A DNA stretch of 64,000 nt from assembly GCF_003234855.1 (NCBI RefSeq), contig NZ_QKTO01000011.1, positions 19,320 through 83,319 of the forward strand. Direction: 5' to 3'. This document shows positions 18,052 to 27,124 of this stretch, in pieces; positions within the stretch are counted from its first letter, which is position 1; every line of letters starts with the position of its first letter. The position numbers were made by a program, and so were the translations under genes. The stretch is from Curtobacterium sp. MCBD17_032. GTDB lineage: Bacteria > Actinomycetota > Actinomycetes > Actinomycetales > Microbacteriaceae. The notes under the pieces were generated by a model. The model was not told the origin of the DNA. It did not search any database and worked only from the letters and a program-made list of their open reading frames with translations.

Positions 18052-18663
18052 ATGGCGAACGACCACTACTTCTCTGCCACCCCGGAGAGCCAGGCGCGAC
18101 CGCGGCAGATCCGCGTGACGCTCGCCGGTCGCACGCTCGACTTCACCACTGCAGCGGGCGTCTTCAGCCCGGACGGCATCGACCGCGGCACGAGCGTGCT
18201 GTTGCGCAACGTCCCCGCTCCTGCCCCCGACGGGGACCTGCTCGACGTCGGCTGTGGCTGGGGTCCGCTCGCGATCACGATGGCGCTGCAGTCCCCCGAC
18301 GCGCACGTGTGGGGCGTCGACGTCAACGAGCGCGTCCTCGACCTGGCGCGGACCAACGCCACCGCCGCCGGAGCGGACAACCTGACGGTGGGTCTGCCCA
18401 CCGAGGTCCCGGCCGACACGACGTTCCGCACGATCTGGTCGAACCCGCCGATCCGTGTCGGCAAGGACGAACTGCACGACATCCTGCGCACGTGGATCCC
18501 CCGGCTCGCCGTCGGTGGCGACGCCTGGCTCGTGGTGTCGAAGGACCTGGGCGGGGACTCGCTGCAGCGCTGGTTGCAGCAGACACTGGCGGACGGGTTC
18601 ACCGTGACGCGGGCGACGACCGACAAGGGCTTCCGCGTCCTCCGGGTGCACCGCGCGTCCTGA
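18052..18663 (+). CDS. RsmC-like class I SAM-dependent methyltransferase
   Basis: A 203-residue enzyme. Motif I LLDVGCGWGPLAI binds SAM, followed by VWGVDVNERVLDLARTN and the NPPIR motif typical of N-methyltransferases that modify exocyclic amino groups. The start MANDHYFSATPES and the whole layout match the small actinobacterial relatives of RsmC, which methylates guanosine in 16S rRNA. The rRNA substrate is inferred from the family. ATG 18052 is fixed by the leaderless box; an upstream extension would overlap the hflX start region. Confidence 0.9.
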   Translation: MANDHYFSATPESQARPRQIRVTLAGRTLDFTTAAGVFSPDGIDRGTSVLLRNVPAPAPDGDLLDVGCGWGPLAITMALQSPDAHVWGVDVNERVLDLARTNATAAGADNLTVGLPTEVPADTTFRTIWSNPPIRVGKDELHDILRTWIPRLAVGGDAWLVVSKDLGGDSLQRWLQQTLADGFTVTRATTDKGFRVLRVHRAS

Positions 18664-18681
18664 CGGCGCCGCCAGGACCCG

Positions 18682-19242
18682 TCACACCGGTCGGAGCGGC
18701 ACCTGTTCCCCGGTCGGGAGCTCGACCCGCACGGGGTCGCCCAGACGGACGGTCCCACCGACGAGCACGACGCTCATGACGCCTCCCTTGCGCTCGACGG
18801 AGCCGTCCTCGGCGCGGCCGAGCACCTGGCGCAACAGTCCCGGCTCGAAGCCGTCGATCTGCCGGCACGGGTTCCGCAGGCCGGTGACCCGGACGCGGGC
18901 ATCGGCACCGAGGTGCAGCACGGTCCCCTCGGGCAGCCTCAGCAGGTCGACGCCGCGCGTCGTGACGTTCTCACCCATCTGGCCGGGGGCGACCGTGAAC
19001 CCCGCCGTGGCCACCTCGTCGAACAGCTCGGCGGCGATGAGGTGTACCTGCCGCAGGTTCGGCTGGTGCGGGTCACGGGCGACACGGGAGCGGTGCTGCA
19101 CCGTCGCCCCGGCGTGCGCGTCCCCTTCGACGCCGAGCCCCGCGACCAGGACGATGTCCGAGACGATCGGCTTGCTGAAGTGGTGGTCGTGGTCGCGGCT
19201 CACCGCGACCACGCGCGGCTGGTCGTCCTGCTCCCCCGTCAT
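18682..19242 (-). CDS. MOSC domain-containing protein
   Basis: A 186-residue protein covering one MOSC (molybdenum cofactor sulfurase C-terminal) domain. Family features include GLGVEGDAHAG, the histidine-rich QPNLRQVHLIAAELFDE, PGQMGENVTTRGVDLLRLPEG and the conserved Cys in VTGLRNPCRQIDGF. Such proteins handle sulfur or reduce N-hydroxylated compounds with molybdenum cofactor; the substrate is unknown. ATG 19242 follows CAGGAT by 6 bases. It converges on the methyltransferase with 18 bases between stops. Confidence 0.9.
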   Translation of the reverse strand: MTGEQDDQPRVVAVSRDHDHHFSKPIVSDIVLVAGLGVEGDAHAGATVQHRSRVARDPHQPNLRQVHLIAAELFDEVATAGFTVAPGQMGENVTTRGVDLLRLPEGTVLHLGADARVRVTGLRNPCRQIDGFEPGLLRQVLGRAEDGSVERKGGVMSVVLVGGTVRLGDPVRVELPTGEQVPLRPV

Positions 19243-19286
19243 GTGCCGATCCTGACACGGGGACGATCGTCGGGGAAGGTGTCCGG

Positions 19287-20177
19287 TCAGACCGTCAGGT
19301 CCCCCGAGAACACGAGCTCGGCCGGACCGGCGAGCGAGACGTGCTCGCCGTCCTCCGTCGCGGTCATCCGCACGGTGAGGACACCGCCCGGGACGCGGAC
19401 GCGCCAGGTGTCCGGCGCCGCCGAGCCCGCCCAGTACCGCGTCGCGAGGGCCGCGGCCACCGCGCCCGTTCCGCACGAGAGCGTCTCGCCGCTCCCCCGC
19501 TCGTGCACGCGCATGGTGATCTGGCCGACCCCGTCCGTCACGAGCGGGTCCCCGGGGAGCACGAACTCGACGTTCGCCCCGGAAGCCGGGGCCGGGTCGA
19601 GGACCGGCACGTAGGTCAGGTCGATGCCTGCGAGCTCCTCCTCGCTGGCGACCGCGACGACGACGTGGGGGTTGCCGACGTCGATGCCGAGCCCGGGCCG
19701 TGCGCGGTCGAGGTCCTTCGCGCGCACGAGGACGTCGTCGGAGCCGCTCCCGTCGATGCCGAGACGCCACCGGCCGAGGTCGGCGGCGAAGCCCGTGGAC
19801 GACCGCTGGATGTCGACGAGGCCCTTCCGGCTGCCCACGGTGAGGGTCTGCCCCGGTGCGAGGTCGACGAGCCCCGACTCGGTGAGGTACCGGGCGAAGA
19901 CACGGATGCCGTTGCCGCACATCTCGGCGACCGACCCGTCGGCGTTGTGGTAGTCCATGAACCACGTGGCGGCCGGGTCCTCCGCGAGGACCGCGCGGCC
20001 CTCGGGGAGCGCGTCCGAGCGCACGGCACGGATGACACCGTCGGCACCGACGCCGAAGCGCCGGTCCGCGATCGCGCGGATCCGGTCCGGCGTCAGGTCG
20101 ACCGTGGCGTCGGGGTCGGCGAACAGGACGAAGTCGTTGCCGGTCCCGTGGCCCTTGGTGAAGTGCAGCTCGGTCAC
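19287..20177 (-). CDS. dapF: Diaminopimelate epimerase
   Basis: A 296-residue cofactor-independent epimerase that makes meso-diaminopimelate for lysine and peptidoglycan. The two active-site cysteines lie in [15 protein letters not shown] and [17 protein letters not shown] 20177 overlaps the miaA stop as GTGA. Together with dapA and dapB it gives three lysine/DAP genes in this window. Confidence 0.97.
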   Translation of the reverse strand: MTELHFTKGHGTGNDFVLFADPDATVDLTPDRIRAIADRRFGVGADGVIRAVRSDALPEGRAVLAEDPAATWFMDYHNADGSVAEMCGNGIRVFARYLTESGLVDLAPGQTLTVGSRKGLVDIQRSSTGFAADLGRWRLGIDGSGSDDVLVRAKDLDRARPGLGIDVGNPHVVVAVASEEELAGIDLTYVPVLDPAPASGANVEFVLPGDPLVTDGVGQITMRVHERGSGETLSCGTGAVAAALATRYWAGSAAPDTWRVRVPGGVLTVRMTATEDGEHVSLAGPAELVFSGDLTV

Positions 20178-21211
20178 GGGACGATCCTACGGGCCAGTCC
20201 CGAGAGCTCCGCTGCCCCGGCTCCCGTGACGTCCACCGCGCCCACCCGCGTCGTCCCCGAGTCGGCGTACCGCTTGAACCACGAGACCTGCCGGCGGGCG
20301 TACCGCCGCGTCGCGACGCTGGTCGACTCCACCGCCTGCTCGACCGTCGCCTCCCCGCGCAGGACCTGGAGCGCCTGCGCGTACCCGATCGCGGCGCGGG
20401 CCGTGCGGCCCTGTTCCAGCCCCCGGTCCCGGAGGGCTGCGACCTCGTCCAGGAGCCCGGTGGCGAACATGCGCTCCGCCCGGGTGTGGAGACCCGCCAC
20501 GAGCTGCTCGCGGTCGCGCCGCAGGTGCAGGACGTGCGCGGGCCGCCACGGCCGCGGCGCGGACGGGAGGCTCGGGGTGACGCGGTCGGACCGGCTCGCG
20601 ATCTCGACGGCCCGGATCAACCGCCGCGGGTTCCGCGCGTCGATCACCGCGGCAGCCGCCGGGTCGAGTGTGCGGAGCCGGTCGAGCAGGACGGCCGGAC
20701 CGAGTTCGCGGTGCTCCCGTTCGAGCTGCTCCCGGAGTACGGGGTCGGTCCCGGGGAAGTCGAGGTCGAAGAGGACGGCGGACACGTAGAGGCCGCTGCC
20801 ACCGACGAGCACCGCGACCCCGCCGTCCGCCGTGACCTCGGCGATCACCGCTCGGGCGTCGCGCTGGTACGCCGCGACGCTCGCTTCGTCCGTCACCTCG
20901 AGCACGTCGAGCTGGTGGTGCGGGATGCCCCGTCGCTCGGACTCCGGGACCTTCGCAGTCCCGACGTCCATCCCGCGGTAGAGCTGCATGGCGTCGGCGT
21001 TGACGATCTCGGCACGTCGGCCGTGCGCACAGTGTCGTTCGGCGAGGGCGAGGGCGAGCTCGGACTTGCCGGTACCGGTCGCGCCCACGACGGCGACGAC
21101 GTCCGCTGTCGCGACCAGGTCGAGCGGAGCCTCCTGACCGGGGCGTGCGTCGGCGTCGGGCGCGGAGTCGGCGTCGACCCCTCGCGCGGGTCGCGGGTCA
21201 GCGTCCGACAC
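20174..21211 (-). CDS. miaA: tRNA dimethylallyltransferase
   Basis: A 345-residue enzyme that isopentenylates A37 of tRNAs reading U-initial codons; MiaB then thiomethylates the product. P-loop [14 protein letters not shown] near residue 38, then [17 protein letters not shown] and a C-terminal [13 protein letters not shown] that contacts tRNA. GTG 21211 is the first suitable start and overlaps the miaB end by 14 bases; the first 30 residues are Asp/Ala/Pro-rich and variable. Confidence 0.96.
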   Translation of the reverse strand: MSDADPRPARGVDADSAPDADARPGQEAPLDLVATADVVAVVGATGTGKSELALALAERHCAHGRRAEIVNADAMQLYRGMDVGTAKVPESERRGIPHHQLDVLEVTDEASVAAYQRDARAVIAEVTADGGVAVLVGGSGLYVSAVLFDLDFPGTDPVLREQLEREHRELGPAVLLDRLRTLDPAAAAVIDARNPRRLIRAVEIASRSDRVTPSLPSAPRPWRPAHVLHLRRDREQLVAGLHTRAERMFATGLLDEVAALRDRGLEQGRTARAAIGYAQALQVLRGEATVEQAVESTSVATRRYARRQVSWFKRYADSGTTRVGAVDVTGAGAAELSGLARRIVP

Positions 21212-22694
21212 GGAGCGTGGGGAGGCCGAGCGAGACCGGTCGCGGACCGGCACCCGGAGCGGCCGGGACGGGCACGCCGCAGGACTCCGCCTGCGCCCGG
21301 TCCCAGGCGTCGCCGGCGCGGGTGCGTCGGATGCGCAGCGGTGCGTCGGTGTCGGCGACCAGGAAGTGCGGTGCCGCACGGGTCACCTCGACCGAGACGA
21401 CGTCGCCCGGCCGCGGGACGTCCGATCCGGCCGGGACCGCGAAGTGCACGAGGCGGGCGTCCTCGGCGCGACCGGACAGGCGGTGCGTGGACTCGTCCTT
21501 CTTCCCCTCGCCGGTGGCGACGAGGACGTCGACCGTGCGACCGAGCTGCGCGGCGTTCTCCTCCGTCGTGATCCGGTCCTGCAGGGCGATGAGCCGCTCG
21601 TACCGCTCCTGCACGACCTCCTTCGGCAGCTGGTCGTCCATGGTGGCCGCAGGGGTACCGGGGCGGATCGAGTACTGGAACGTGAAGGCCGTCGCGAACC
21701 GGGCCTGCTCGACGACCCGCAGGGTGTCCGCGAAGTCCGCCTCCGTCTCGCCGGGGAAGCCGACGATGACGTCGGTGGAGATGGCCGCGTGCGGGATCGC
21801 GGCGCGGACGCGATCGAGGATGCCGAGGAAGCGTTCGCTCCGGTAGCTGCGCCGCATCGCCTTGAGCACCCGGTCTGACCCGGACTGCAGCGGCATGTGC
21901 AGCTGCGGCATGACGTTCGGCGTCTCGGCCATCGCGGCGATGACGTCGTCCGTGAAGGCCGCGGGGTGCGGGCTGGTGAAGCGCACGCGTTCGAGGCCGT
22001 CGATCTGGCCGGTGGCGCGGAGGAGTTTCCCGAACGCATGGCGGTCGCCGAACTCGACGCCGTACGAGTTGACGTTCTGTCCGAGGAGCGTGACCTCGAT
22101 CGCACCGTCGTCGACGAGGGCCTGGATCTCGGCGAGGACGTCACCCGGACGACGGTCGCGCTCCTTGCCGCGGAGGGACGGCACGATGCAGAACGTGCAG
22201 GTGTTGTTGCAGCCGACGGAGATCGACACCCAGCCGCTCGAGGTCGACTCCCGCTTGGTCGGCAGCGTCGAAGGGAAGACGTCGAGGGACTCGAGGATCT
22301 CGAGCTGCGCCTCGTCGTTGTGGCGGGCACGCTCGAGCAGGGTCGGCAGGGACCCCATGTTGTGCGTGCCGAACACCACGTCCACCCACGGCGCCTTCTC
22401 GAGGATGACGTCCTTGTCCTTCTGAGCGAGGCAGCCGCCGACGGCGATCTGCATGCCGGGGCGGTCCCGCTTCACGGACGCCAGGCGACCGAGGTTGCCG
22501 TACAGGCGCTTGTCCGCGTTCTCGCGGACGGCACACGTGTTGATGACGACGACGTCTGCCTGCTCGTCGTCCTGTGCGGCGACGTACCCGGCAGCGCGGA
22601 GCGACCCGCTGAGCCGCTCGGAGTCGTGCACGTTCATCTGGCACCCGTAGGTACGCACTTCGTAGGTCCGCGGGGTCGCGACGGCGGTGTCCAT
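21198..22694 (-). CDS. miaB: tRNA-2-methylthio-N6-dimethylallyladenosine synthase
   Basis: A 498-residue radical SAM methylthiotransferase with two [4Fe-4S] clusters. N-terminal cluster cysteines are in [19 protein letters not shown] and AVGGCLAQ; the radical SAM motif is CNNTCTFC; a TRAM domain occupies about residues 385-450. ATG 22694 follows TACACT by 8 bases. It forms the miaB-miaA-dapF unit, likely with recA-recX upstream. Confidence 0.97.
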   Translation of the reverse strand: MDTAVATPRTYEVRTYGCQMNVHDSERLSGSLRAAGYVAAQDDEQADVVVINTCAVRENADKRLYGNLGRLASVKRDRPGMQIAVGGCLAQKDKDVILEKAPWVDVVFGTHNMGSLPTLLERARHNDEAQLEILESLDVFPSTLPTKRESTSSGWVSISVGCNNTCTFCIVPSLRGKERDRRPGDVLAEIQALVDDGAIEVTLLGQNVNSYGVEFGDRHAFGKLLRATGQIDGLERVRFTSPHPAAFTDDVIAAMAETPNVMPQLHMPLQSGSDRVLKAMRRSYRSERFLGILDRVRAAIPHAAISTDVIVGFPGETEADFADTLRVVEQARFATAFTFQYSIRPGTPAATMDDQLPKEVVQERYERLIALQDRITTEENAAQLGRTVDVLVATGEGKKDESTHRLSGRAEDARLVHFAVPAGSDVPRPGDVVSVEVTRAAPHFLVADTDAPLRIRRTRAGDAWDRAQAESCGVPVPAAPGAGPRPVSLGLPTLRVGR

Positions 22695-22702
22695 GATCGT
22701 CC

Positions 22703-22708
22703 AGTGTA
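22703..22708 (-). promoter_or_regulatory. Leaderless -10 element of miaB (TACACT)
   Basis: TACACT lies 8 bases before ATG 22694. The remaining gap to recX (to 22842) holds no gene; an imperfect hairpin around GGTTC/GAACC (22789-22814) may end recX transcripts. Confidence 0.5.
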
Positions 22709-22842
22709 GGACCGGGCGGATACCGGACCGGGGCCGAGCACCCGCACCGATCGGCGCTTCTGCTCCGGTCCCGATCCGGTCTCGCCTCGGTTCCGCCACG
22801 GTACGGTGCGAACCGGACCGGGGCGAGGCCGTGCGGGTCGGA

Positions 22843-23889
22843 CTACTCGAACCGCACGGTTCCACGACCGCCGGGCGGCGGACGGCGGGGGCCGTCGAGC
22901 GCACGCTCGACGGCGATGCGGACGACGCCCCCGTTGTACCCCTTGCGCATCAGGAACCCGGACAGTCGACGTTCGGCCGTCGCGCGGTCGAGGCCGCGCA
23001 TCTGCCCGGCACGCTTCGTCGCCAGTTCGATCGCCCGGACGAACTCGTCGTCCTCGTCGTCCGCCGCCGCGTCGAGTGCTGCGTCGATCGCGGTCTGGTC
23101 GATGCCGCGGCGACGGAGGTCGGCGACGATCGCCTGCCGGCCGAGGCCCTTGCGCGCATGCATCCGGTCCACGAGGTCGGTGGCCAGCGCGACGTCGTCG
23201 AGCAGCCCGACGCGGGTGAGCCGGTCGATCTCCTGCTCGATGACGTCCGGGTCGAACGCGTCCTGCTTCCCGAGCATCGCCCGGAGCTCGGACGTGCTCA
23301 CGCCGCGTCGGCTGAGCGCACGCATGCTGATCCGCTCCGCATCGGCACGTTGCTCGTCGAGTGGCCGCGGAGCGTCTGCCGGATCGAGCTCGCCGCCGGT
23401 GATCGAGAACACCGACGCCGTCGGCGCGTCCGCCTCGTCGCCGTCGTAGCCGGTCTGCTCGGCCCGAGCGCTCCGCCCCGACCCGTCCCCGACGACCGGG
23501 GACAGCCAGGCGTCCTGCGCACCCCGGACCGACAACGGGACCGGAAACGGGACCGGCGTGTCCGCGTCCGACGGGACCGCCGCCGCGTGCTCCCGCCCGA
23601 AACCGTCACCGGTGTCGTCGCTGCCGTCATTAGCCAAACGGTCGGCGTCCGCCCAGCGCTCCGTCTCCGTCCCGCGCTCCGCGTCCGACCAGCGGTCGGC
23701 GTCCTGCGAGCGGTCGGCGTCCTGCGAGCGGTCGGCGTCCTCCGAGCGCTCGCTGTCGGGCCGGTGCCCGGCGTCCGCTGCGCTCGTGGTCCGGGCACCG
23801 GGACGTGTGCCGTCAGGACGGCGACGGGACCTCGCTCCGAACAGATCGGTCACCGGAGCGAGGTCGTCGCCGTCGTGGTCGGTCGTCAC
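22843..23889 (-). CDS. recX: RecA regulatory protein RecX with a long acidic N-terminal extension
   Basis: RecX binds RecA filaments and limits their growth. The family domain covers about residues 185-340, with helical repeats such as [44 protein letters not shown] and [17 protein letters not shown]. The first 180 residues are Asp/Ser/Arg-rich and probably disordered; within them DADRSQ repeats come from an 18-bp DNA tandem repeat. Most RecX proteins are 150-270 residues, so 348 is long. GTG 23889 overlaps the recA stop (GTGA), so recX is coupled to recA and shares its SOS control. Confidence 0.93.
   Translation of the reverse strand: MTTDHDGDDLAPVTDLFGARSRRRPDGTRPGARTTSAADAGHRPDSERSEDADRSQDADRSQDADRWSDAERGTETERWADADRLANDGSDDTGDGFGREHAAAVPSDADTPVPFPVPLSVRGAQDAWLSPVVGDGSGRSARAEQTGYDGDEADAPTASVFSITGGELDPADAPRPLDEQRADAERISMRALSRRGVSTSELRAMLGKQDAFDPDVIEQEIDRLTRVGLLDDVALATDLVDRMHARKGLGRQAIVADLRRRGIDQTAIDAALDAAADDEDDEFVRAIELATKRAGQMRGLDRATAERRLSGFLMRKGYNGGVVRIAVERALDGPRRPPPGGRGTVRFE
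23694..23747. repeat. Three tandem 18-bp repeats inside recX
   Basis: GGTCGGCGTCCTGCGAGC occurs three times in a row on the plus strand, the third copy with one difference, encoding six-residue DADRSQ-like units on the minus strand. The period keeps frame. Confidence 0.8.
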
Positions 23890-24944
23890 GCGCCCTTGCG
23901 CTCCGCGAGCTTCGGCGCGATCGAGTCGACCGGCGCCGCTTCCTTCGCCCCACCGACGCCGAGCTTCGCGAGGATCTTGCCCTCGATCTCAGCGGCGATC
24001 TCCGGGTTCTGGATGAGGAAGGACCGCGAGTTCTCCTTGCCCTGCCCGAGCTGGTCGCCGTCGTAGGTGTACCAGGCGCCGGACTTCTTCACGATCCCGT
24101 GGTCGACGCCGAAGTCCAACAGCGAGCCTTCGCGCGAGATCCCCACCCCGTAGAGGATGTCGAACTCGGCCTGCTTGAACGGCGGCGCCATCTTGTTCTT
24201 CACGACCTTGACGCGGGTGCGGTTGCCGACGGCGTCGGTGCCGCTCTTCAGCGTCTCGATGCGACGGATGTCGAGGCGGACCGACGCGTAGAACTTGAGC
24301 GCCTTACCACCGGAAGTCGTCTCGGGCGATCCGAAGAACACGCCGATCTTCTCGCGCAGCTGGTTGATGAAGATCATCGTGGTCTGCGTCTGGTTGAGCC
24401 CACCGGCGAGCTTGCGGAGCGCCTGCGACATGAGGCGGGCCTGCAGACCGACATGGGAGTCGCCCATCTCGCCCTCGATCTCGGCGCGGGGCACGAGTGC
24501 CGCCACGGAGTCGATGACGATGAGGTCGATGGATCCCGACCGGACGAGCATGTCCGCGATCTCGAGCGCCTGCTCGGCGGTGTCGGGCTGGGAGACGAGG
24601 AGCGCGTCGATGTCGACGCCGAGCTTCTTGGCGTACTCCGGGTCGAGCGCGTGCTCGGCGTCGATGAACGCCGCGATGCCGCCGTTGCGCTGCGCGTTCG
24701 CGATGGCGTGGATCGTCAGCGTGGTCTTACCGGAGGACTCCGGTCCGTAGATCTCGATGATGCGACCACGCGGGAGTCCACCGATCCCGAGCGCGACGTC
24801 GAGCGCGACGGAGCCGGTGGGGATCACGGCGACCGGAGCACGCTCGTCGGTCCCGAGGCGCATCACGGCACCCTTGCCGAACTGACGGTCGATCTGGGCG
24901 AGTGCGGTCTCGAGGGCCTTCTCGCGGTCTACTGGTGATGGCAT
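23886..24944 (-). CDS. recA: Recombinase RecA
   Basis: A 352-residue recombinase and LexA coprotease. P-loop [10 protein letters not shown] near residue 68, Walker B region [25 protein letters not shown]-binding loop 2 around [25 protein letters not shown] 24944 has AAGGAGC directly upstream and gives the family N terminus ([15 protein letters not shown]); the frame extends 29 codons further. Two LexA boxes and a -10 candidate lie about 200 bases upstream, so the mRNA has a long leader. Confidence 0.98.
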   Translation of the reverse strand: MPSPVDREKALETALAQIDRQFGKGAVMRLGTDERAPVAVIPTGSVALDVALGIGGLPRGRIIEIYGPESSGKTTLTIHAIANAQRNGGIAAFIDAEHALDPEYAKKLGVDIDALLVSQPDTAEQALEIADMLVRSGSIDLIVIDSVAALVPRAEIEGEMGDSHVGLQARLMSQALRKLAGGLNQTQTTMIFINQLREKIGVFFGSPETTSGGKALKFYASVRLDIRRIETLKSGTDAVGNRTRVKVVKNKMAPPFKQAEFDILYGVGISREGSLLDFGVDHGIVKKSGAWYTYDGDQLGQGKENSRSFLIQNPEIAAEIEGKILAKLGVGGAKEAAPVDSIAPKLAERKGA

Positions 24945-25139
24945 GGGATGCTCCTTCGTGCTCGTGACGGCCGCCTGTAGGCTGTCGCGTCCGGACCGGC
25001 CGATGGTGCAAGGCCACTCGTTCTGCGACAAGGCTTCGGACGTGTTCCGATGTCCTCGAACCTACGGCCGCCCACCGACATCCATGCCGTCAGGAGCGGA
25101 GGTCGTGGAAGGAGCACCCGGTCGACGTCGCTGTGGAGG

Positions 25140-25145
25140 AACGTA
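25140..25145 (-). promoter_or_regulatory. Candidate -10 element of recA (TACGTT)
   Basis: TGCTACGTT on the minus strand lies just downstream of LexA box 25154-25167. Transcription from here would give a leader of about 190 bases before ATG 24944; I see no gene or riboswitch in that leader. Confidence 0.5.
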
Positions 25146-25153
25146 GCACCGAC

Positions 25154-25167
25154 CGAACACGTGTTCG
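25154..25167. promoter_or_regulatory. LexA (SOS) box 1 upstream of recA
   Basis: CGAACACGTGTTCG, a perfect palindrome that fits CGAACRNRYGTTYG. It covers the spacer upstream of the TACGTT -10 candidate. Confidence 0.9.
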
Positions 25168-25177
25168 AGCGACACGC

Positions 25178-25191
25178 CGAACACACGTTCG
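25178..25191. promoter_or_regulatory. LexA (SOS) box 2 upstream of recA
   Basis: CGAACACACGTTCG fits the same consensus. Centre-to-centre distance from box 1 is 24 bp. Confidence 0.85.
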
Positions 25192-25229
25192 CCCACGCGC
25201 GGAGCGAGCGCCACCAGCGTCAGCACGCG

Positions 25230-25454
25230 TCAGTCGCGCGGTTCCTGGAGACCCTTGCCGTGCCGACGCTCGAGCGGGACGTCCTGGGAGTCGCAGAGGG
25301 CGTCCCACACGGCACGCGCGTCGATGCCCGCCGCGAGGGCGTCCGCCGCCGATCGGCCGCCGAGCTGTTCGAGCACGACGTCCCGGGCGACGACCGCTCC
25401 GTACGCGTCCCCGAACACCTGGTCGACGGCTCGCCAGAACTCACTCACCCGCAT
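25230..25454 (-). CDS. DUF3046 family protein
   Basis: A 74-residue cytoplasmic protein starting MRVSEFWRAVDQVFGDAYGAVVARD and ending in VWDALCDSQDVPLERRHG. Sequence and position directly upstream of recA match the DUF3046 family of Actinobacteria. Function is unknown. The recA SOS boxes lie just after its stop, so it is probably transcribed separately from recA. Confidence 0.9.
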   Translation of the reverse strand: MRVSEFWRAVDQVFGDAYGAVVARDVVLEQLGGRSAADALAAGIDARAVWDALCDSQDVPLERRHGKGLQEPRD

Positions 25455-25475
25455 CGGACCAGCGTAACAACGGCG

Positions 25476-25507
25476 AACGCCCCCGCCGGCGGACCGGCGA
25501 GGGCGTT
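25476..25507 (-). terminator. Terminator of clgR
   Basis: AACGCCCCCGCCGG and CCGGCGAGGGCGTT form a long stem with a 4-base loop, 14 bases beyond the clgR stop and between clgR and the DUF3046 gene. Confidence 0.75.
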
Positions 25508-25521
25508 GCGAGCGGTACGGG

Positions 25522-25830
25522 TCAGCGCACCGCGAGGTCGTTGTCGAACTCGGCGACGAGTTCGTCCGGGAGCGTGTCCGGGACACGGGTGAGCCCTTCG
25601 ACCACTGCGAGGCGGTCGCCCACTTCGCGCATGATCGTCGAGATGGGGGTGTCGAGGGCATCCGCCACAGAAGCGAGGATCTCGGAGCTGGCCTCCTTCT
25701 GACCGCGCTCCACCTCACTCAGGTACCCGAGGGCAACACTGGCCTTGGACGCGACCTGACGGAGGGTCCGGCCCTTCTGCAAGCGGAAGTCCCGCAGCAC
25801 GTCGCCGATCTCCTGACGAACGAGAACCAT
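25522..25830 (-). CDS. clgR: ClgR-type XRE family transcriptional regulator
   Basis: A 102-residue helix-turn-helix protein: LRDFRLQKGRTLRQVASKASVALGYLSEVERGQKEAS is an XRE-type HTH that matches ClgR, the activator of clpP/clpC protease genes in Streptomyces, Corynebacterium and Mycobacterium. Its place between cinA and recA is the conserved one. The C terminus LVAEFDNDLAVR ends in two hydrophobic-type residues before Arg; in relatives the C terminus acts as a Clp degradation tag. ATG 25830 has AAGGAGGAG directly upstream. A TACCAT -10 candidate is at 25919-25924. Confidence 0.9.
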   Translation of the reverse strand: MVLVRQEIGDVLRDFRLQKGRTLRQVASKASVALGYLSEVERGQKEASSEILASVADALDTPISTIMREVGDRLAVVEGLTRVPDTLPDELVAEFDNDLAVR

Positions 25831-25984
25831 GAGAACTCCTCCTTCCTGTCATCTCCGCGCCCGCTCGATCCGGATGACCGAGCTCGGGTCCGACCACCCT
25901 GCGGTTGCCGGTTGCAGCATGGTAGCCAGTGCGGCTGCCGTCCTGCTGGAGATTGCGTGAGATGTAACCTGACGGTCACGCCCG

Positions 25985-26491
25985 CTATTCCACGCCCTCG
26001 AGTCTGGACCGCAGACGTGTCAGGAGTTCGGAGACGACCGCCGCACGGATCGCCCCGCGGTCCCCGTCCAGGTGCAGTTCGACCGCACCGGCGCCCTGTG
26101 CGTCCGCGATCCCGATGAAGACGGTCCCGACCGCCTTGCCGTCCTGCGGTTCCGGCCCGGCGACGCCCGTCGTGCTGATCCCCCACGTGGCGGGGACACC
26201 GTCGACGGCCAGCGCGATCCGGACACCCGCGGCCATCTGCCGCGCCACCTCGGGGTCGACAGCGCCACGGTCCGCGAGCAGCTCGGCGTCCACGTCGAGC
26301 ACGGTCGCCTTCACCGGGGTCGCGTAGGCGACGACGCCACCACGCACGACGGCGGACGCCCCGGCCACCCCGACGAGTTCCGCGACGACGAGCCCGCCCG
26401 TCAACGACTCCGCGACCGCCACCGTCTCCCCACGGGCGGTCAGTGCGGCGACCAGGCCCGCGGCGGTACCCCGGGAGCCGGCCTCGGTCAC
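25985..26491 (-). CDS. CinA C-terminal domain nicotinamide-nucleotide amidohydrolase
   Basis: A 168-residue stand-alone CinA_C domain (PncC type), which deamidates nicotinamide mononucleotide for NAD recycling. Motifs: AVAESLTGGLVVAELVGV, GGVVAYATPVKATVLDV, and STTGVAGPEPQDGKAVGTVFI. Single-domain versions are normal in Actinobacteria, so this is not a truncation. GTG 26491 overlaps the pgsA stop (GTGA); another GTG lies at 26515. It is the last gene of ftsK-pgsA-cinA. Confidence 0.92.
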   Translation of the reverse strand: MTEAGSRGTAAGLVAALTARGETVAVAESLTGGLVVAELVGVAGASAVVRGGVVAYATPVKATVLDVDAELLADRGAVDPEVARQMAAGVRIALAVDGVPATWGISTTGVAGPEPQDGKAVGTVFIGIADAQGAGAVELHLDGDRGAIRAAVVSELLTRLRSRLEGVE

Positions 26492-27120
26492 GCCGGCGTC
26501 CGGTTGTGTCGCCACGCCTGCACGAGGTAGTCGACACCGCTCGCCACGGTCGCCACGAACGCGGCCGTCATGGAGACACCGTTCACCCAGTGGGCGACGT
26601 CCCCGACCAGGTGCCACCACGGGAACAGCGCGAGCGTCAGTGCGACGGCCTGCAGGACGGTCTTGACCTTGCCGCCGCGGCTCGCCGGGATCACCCGGTC
26701 GGAGAGCACCGCGAACCGGAAGACGGTGATGCCGATCTCGCGGAGCATGATGAGCACCGTCACGAACCAGGGCAGTTCCCCGAGGATCGACAGCGCCACG
26801 AGGGCACCGCCGATGAGGACCTTGTCCGCGATCGGGTCGACGAGCTTCCCGAAGTCGGTGACCAGGTCCTGCCGACGGGCGATGATGCCGTCGGCGCTGT
26901 CGGTGACGATCGCCACGACGAAGAGCACGGCGGCCCAGATGCGCACCGGCCCGTCGGCGCCGGCGTCCGCCAGCAGCAGGACGAAGAACAGCGGCGCCAT
27001 GAGGATGCGCACCACGGTGATGATGTTGGCGACGTTCGCGGTCGACGCGGGGCCGGGACCCTTGCGCAGGATCCGGCCGCGCCACGGGAACCGGTTCGTC
27101 GTGCCGTCGGAGGCGGTCAT
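26488..27120 (-). CDS. pgsA: CDP-diacylglycerol-glycerol-3-phosphate 3-phosphatidyltransferase
   Basis: A 210-residue integral membrane enzyme that commits CDP-diacylglycerol to phosphatidylglycerol. The CDP-alcohol phosphotransferase signature is present as DSADGIIARR...G...D...D (about residues 74-99), and there are five to six hydrophobic segments. ATG 27120 has GGGAG 7 bases upstream and starts 4 bases after the ftsK stop. Confidence 0.95.
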   Translation of the reverse strand: MTASDGTTNRFPWRGRILRKGPGPASTANVANIITVVRILMAPLFFVLLLADAGADGPVRIWAAVLFVVAIVTDSADGIIARRQDLVTDFGKLVDPIADKVLIGGALVALSILGELPWFVTVLIMLREIGITVFRFAVLSDRVIPASRGGKVKTVLQAVALTLALFPWWHLVGDVAHWVNGVSMTAAFVATVASGVDYLVQAWRHNRTPA

Positions 27121-27124
27121 GGTC

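Noticed and set aside
24945..25229. Possible small gene in the recA leader
   Set aside because: Short frames here lack a ribosome site and overlap the LexA boxes; the region reads as a regulated leader.
25985..26491. Apparent truncation of CinA (only the C-terminal domain)
   Set aside because: Stand-alone CinA_C proteins at this locus are the normal form in Actinobacteria and all catalytic motifs are intact.
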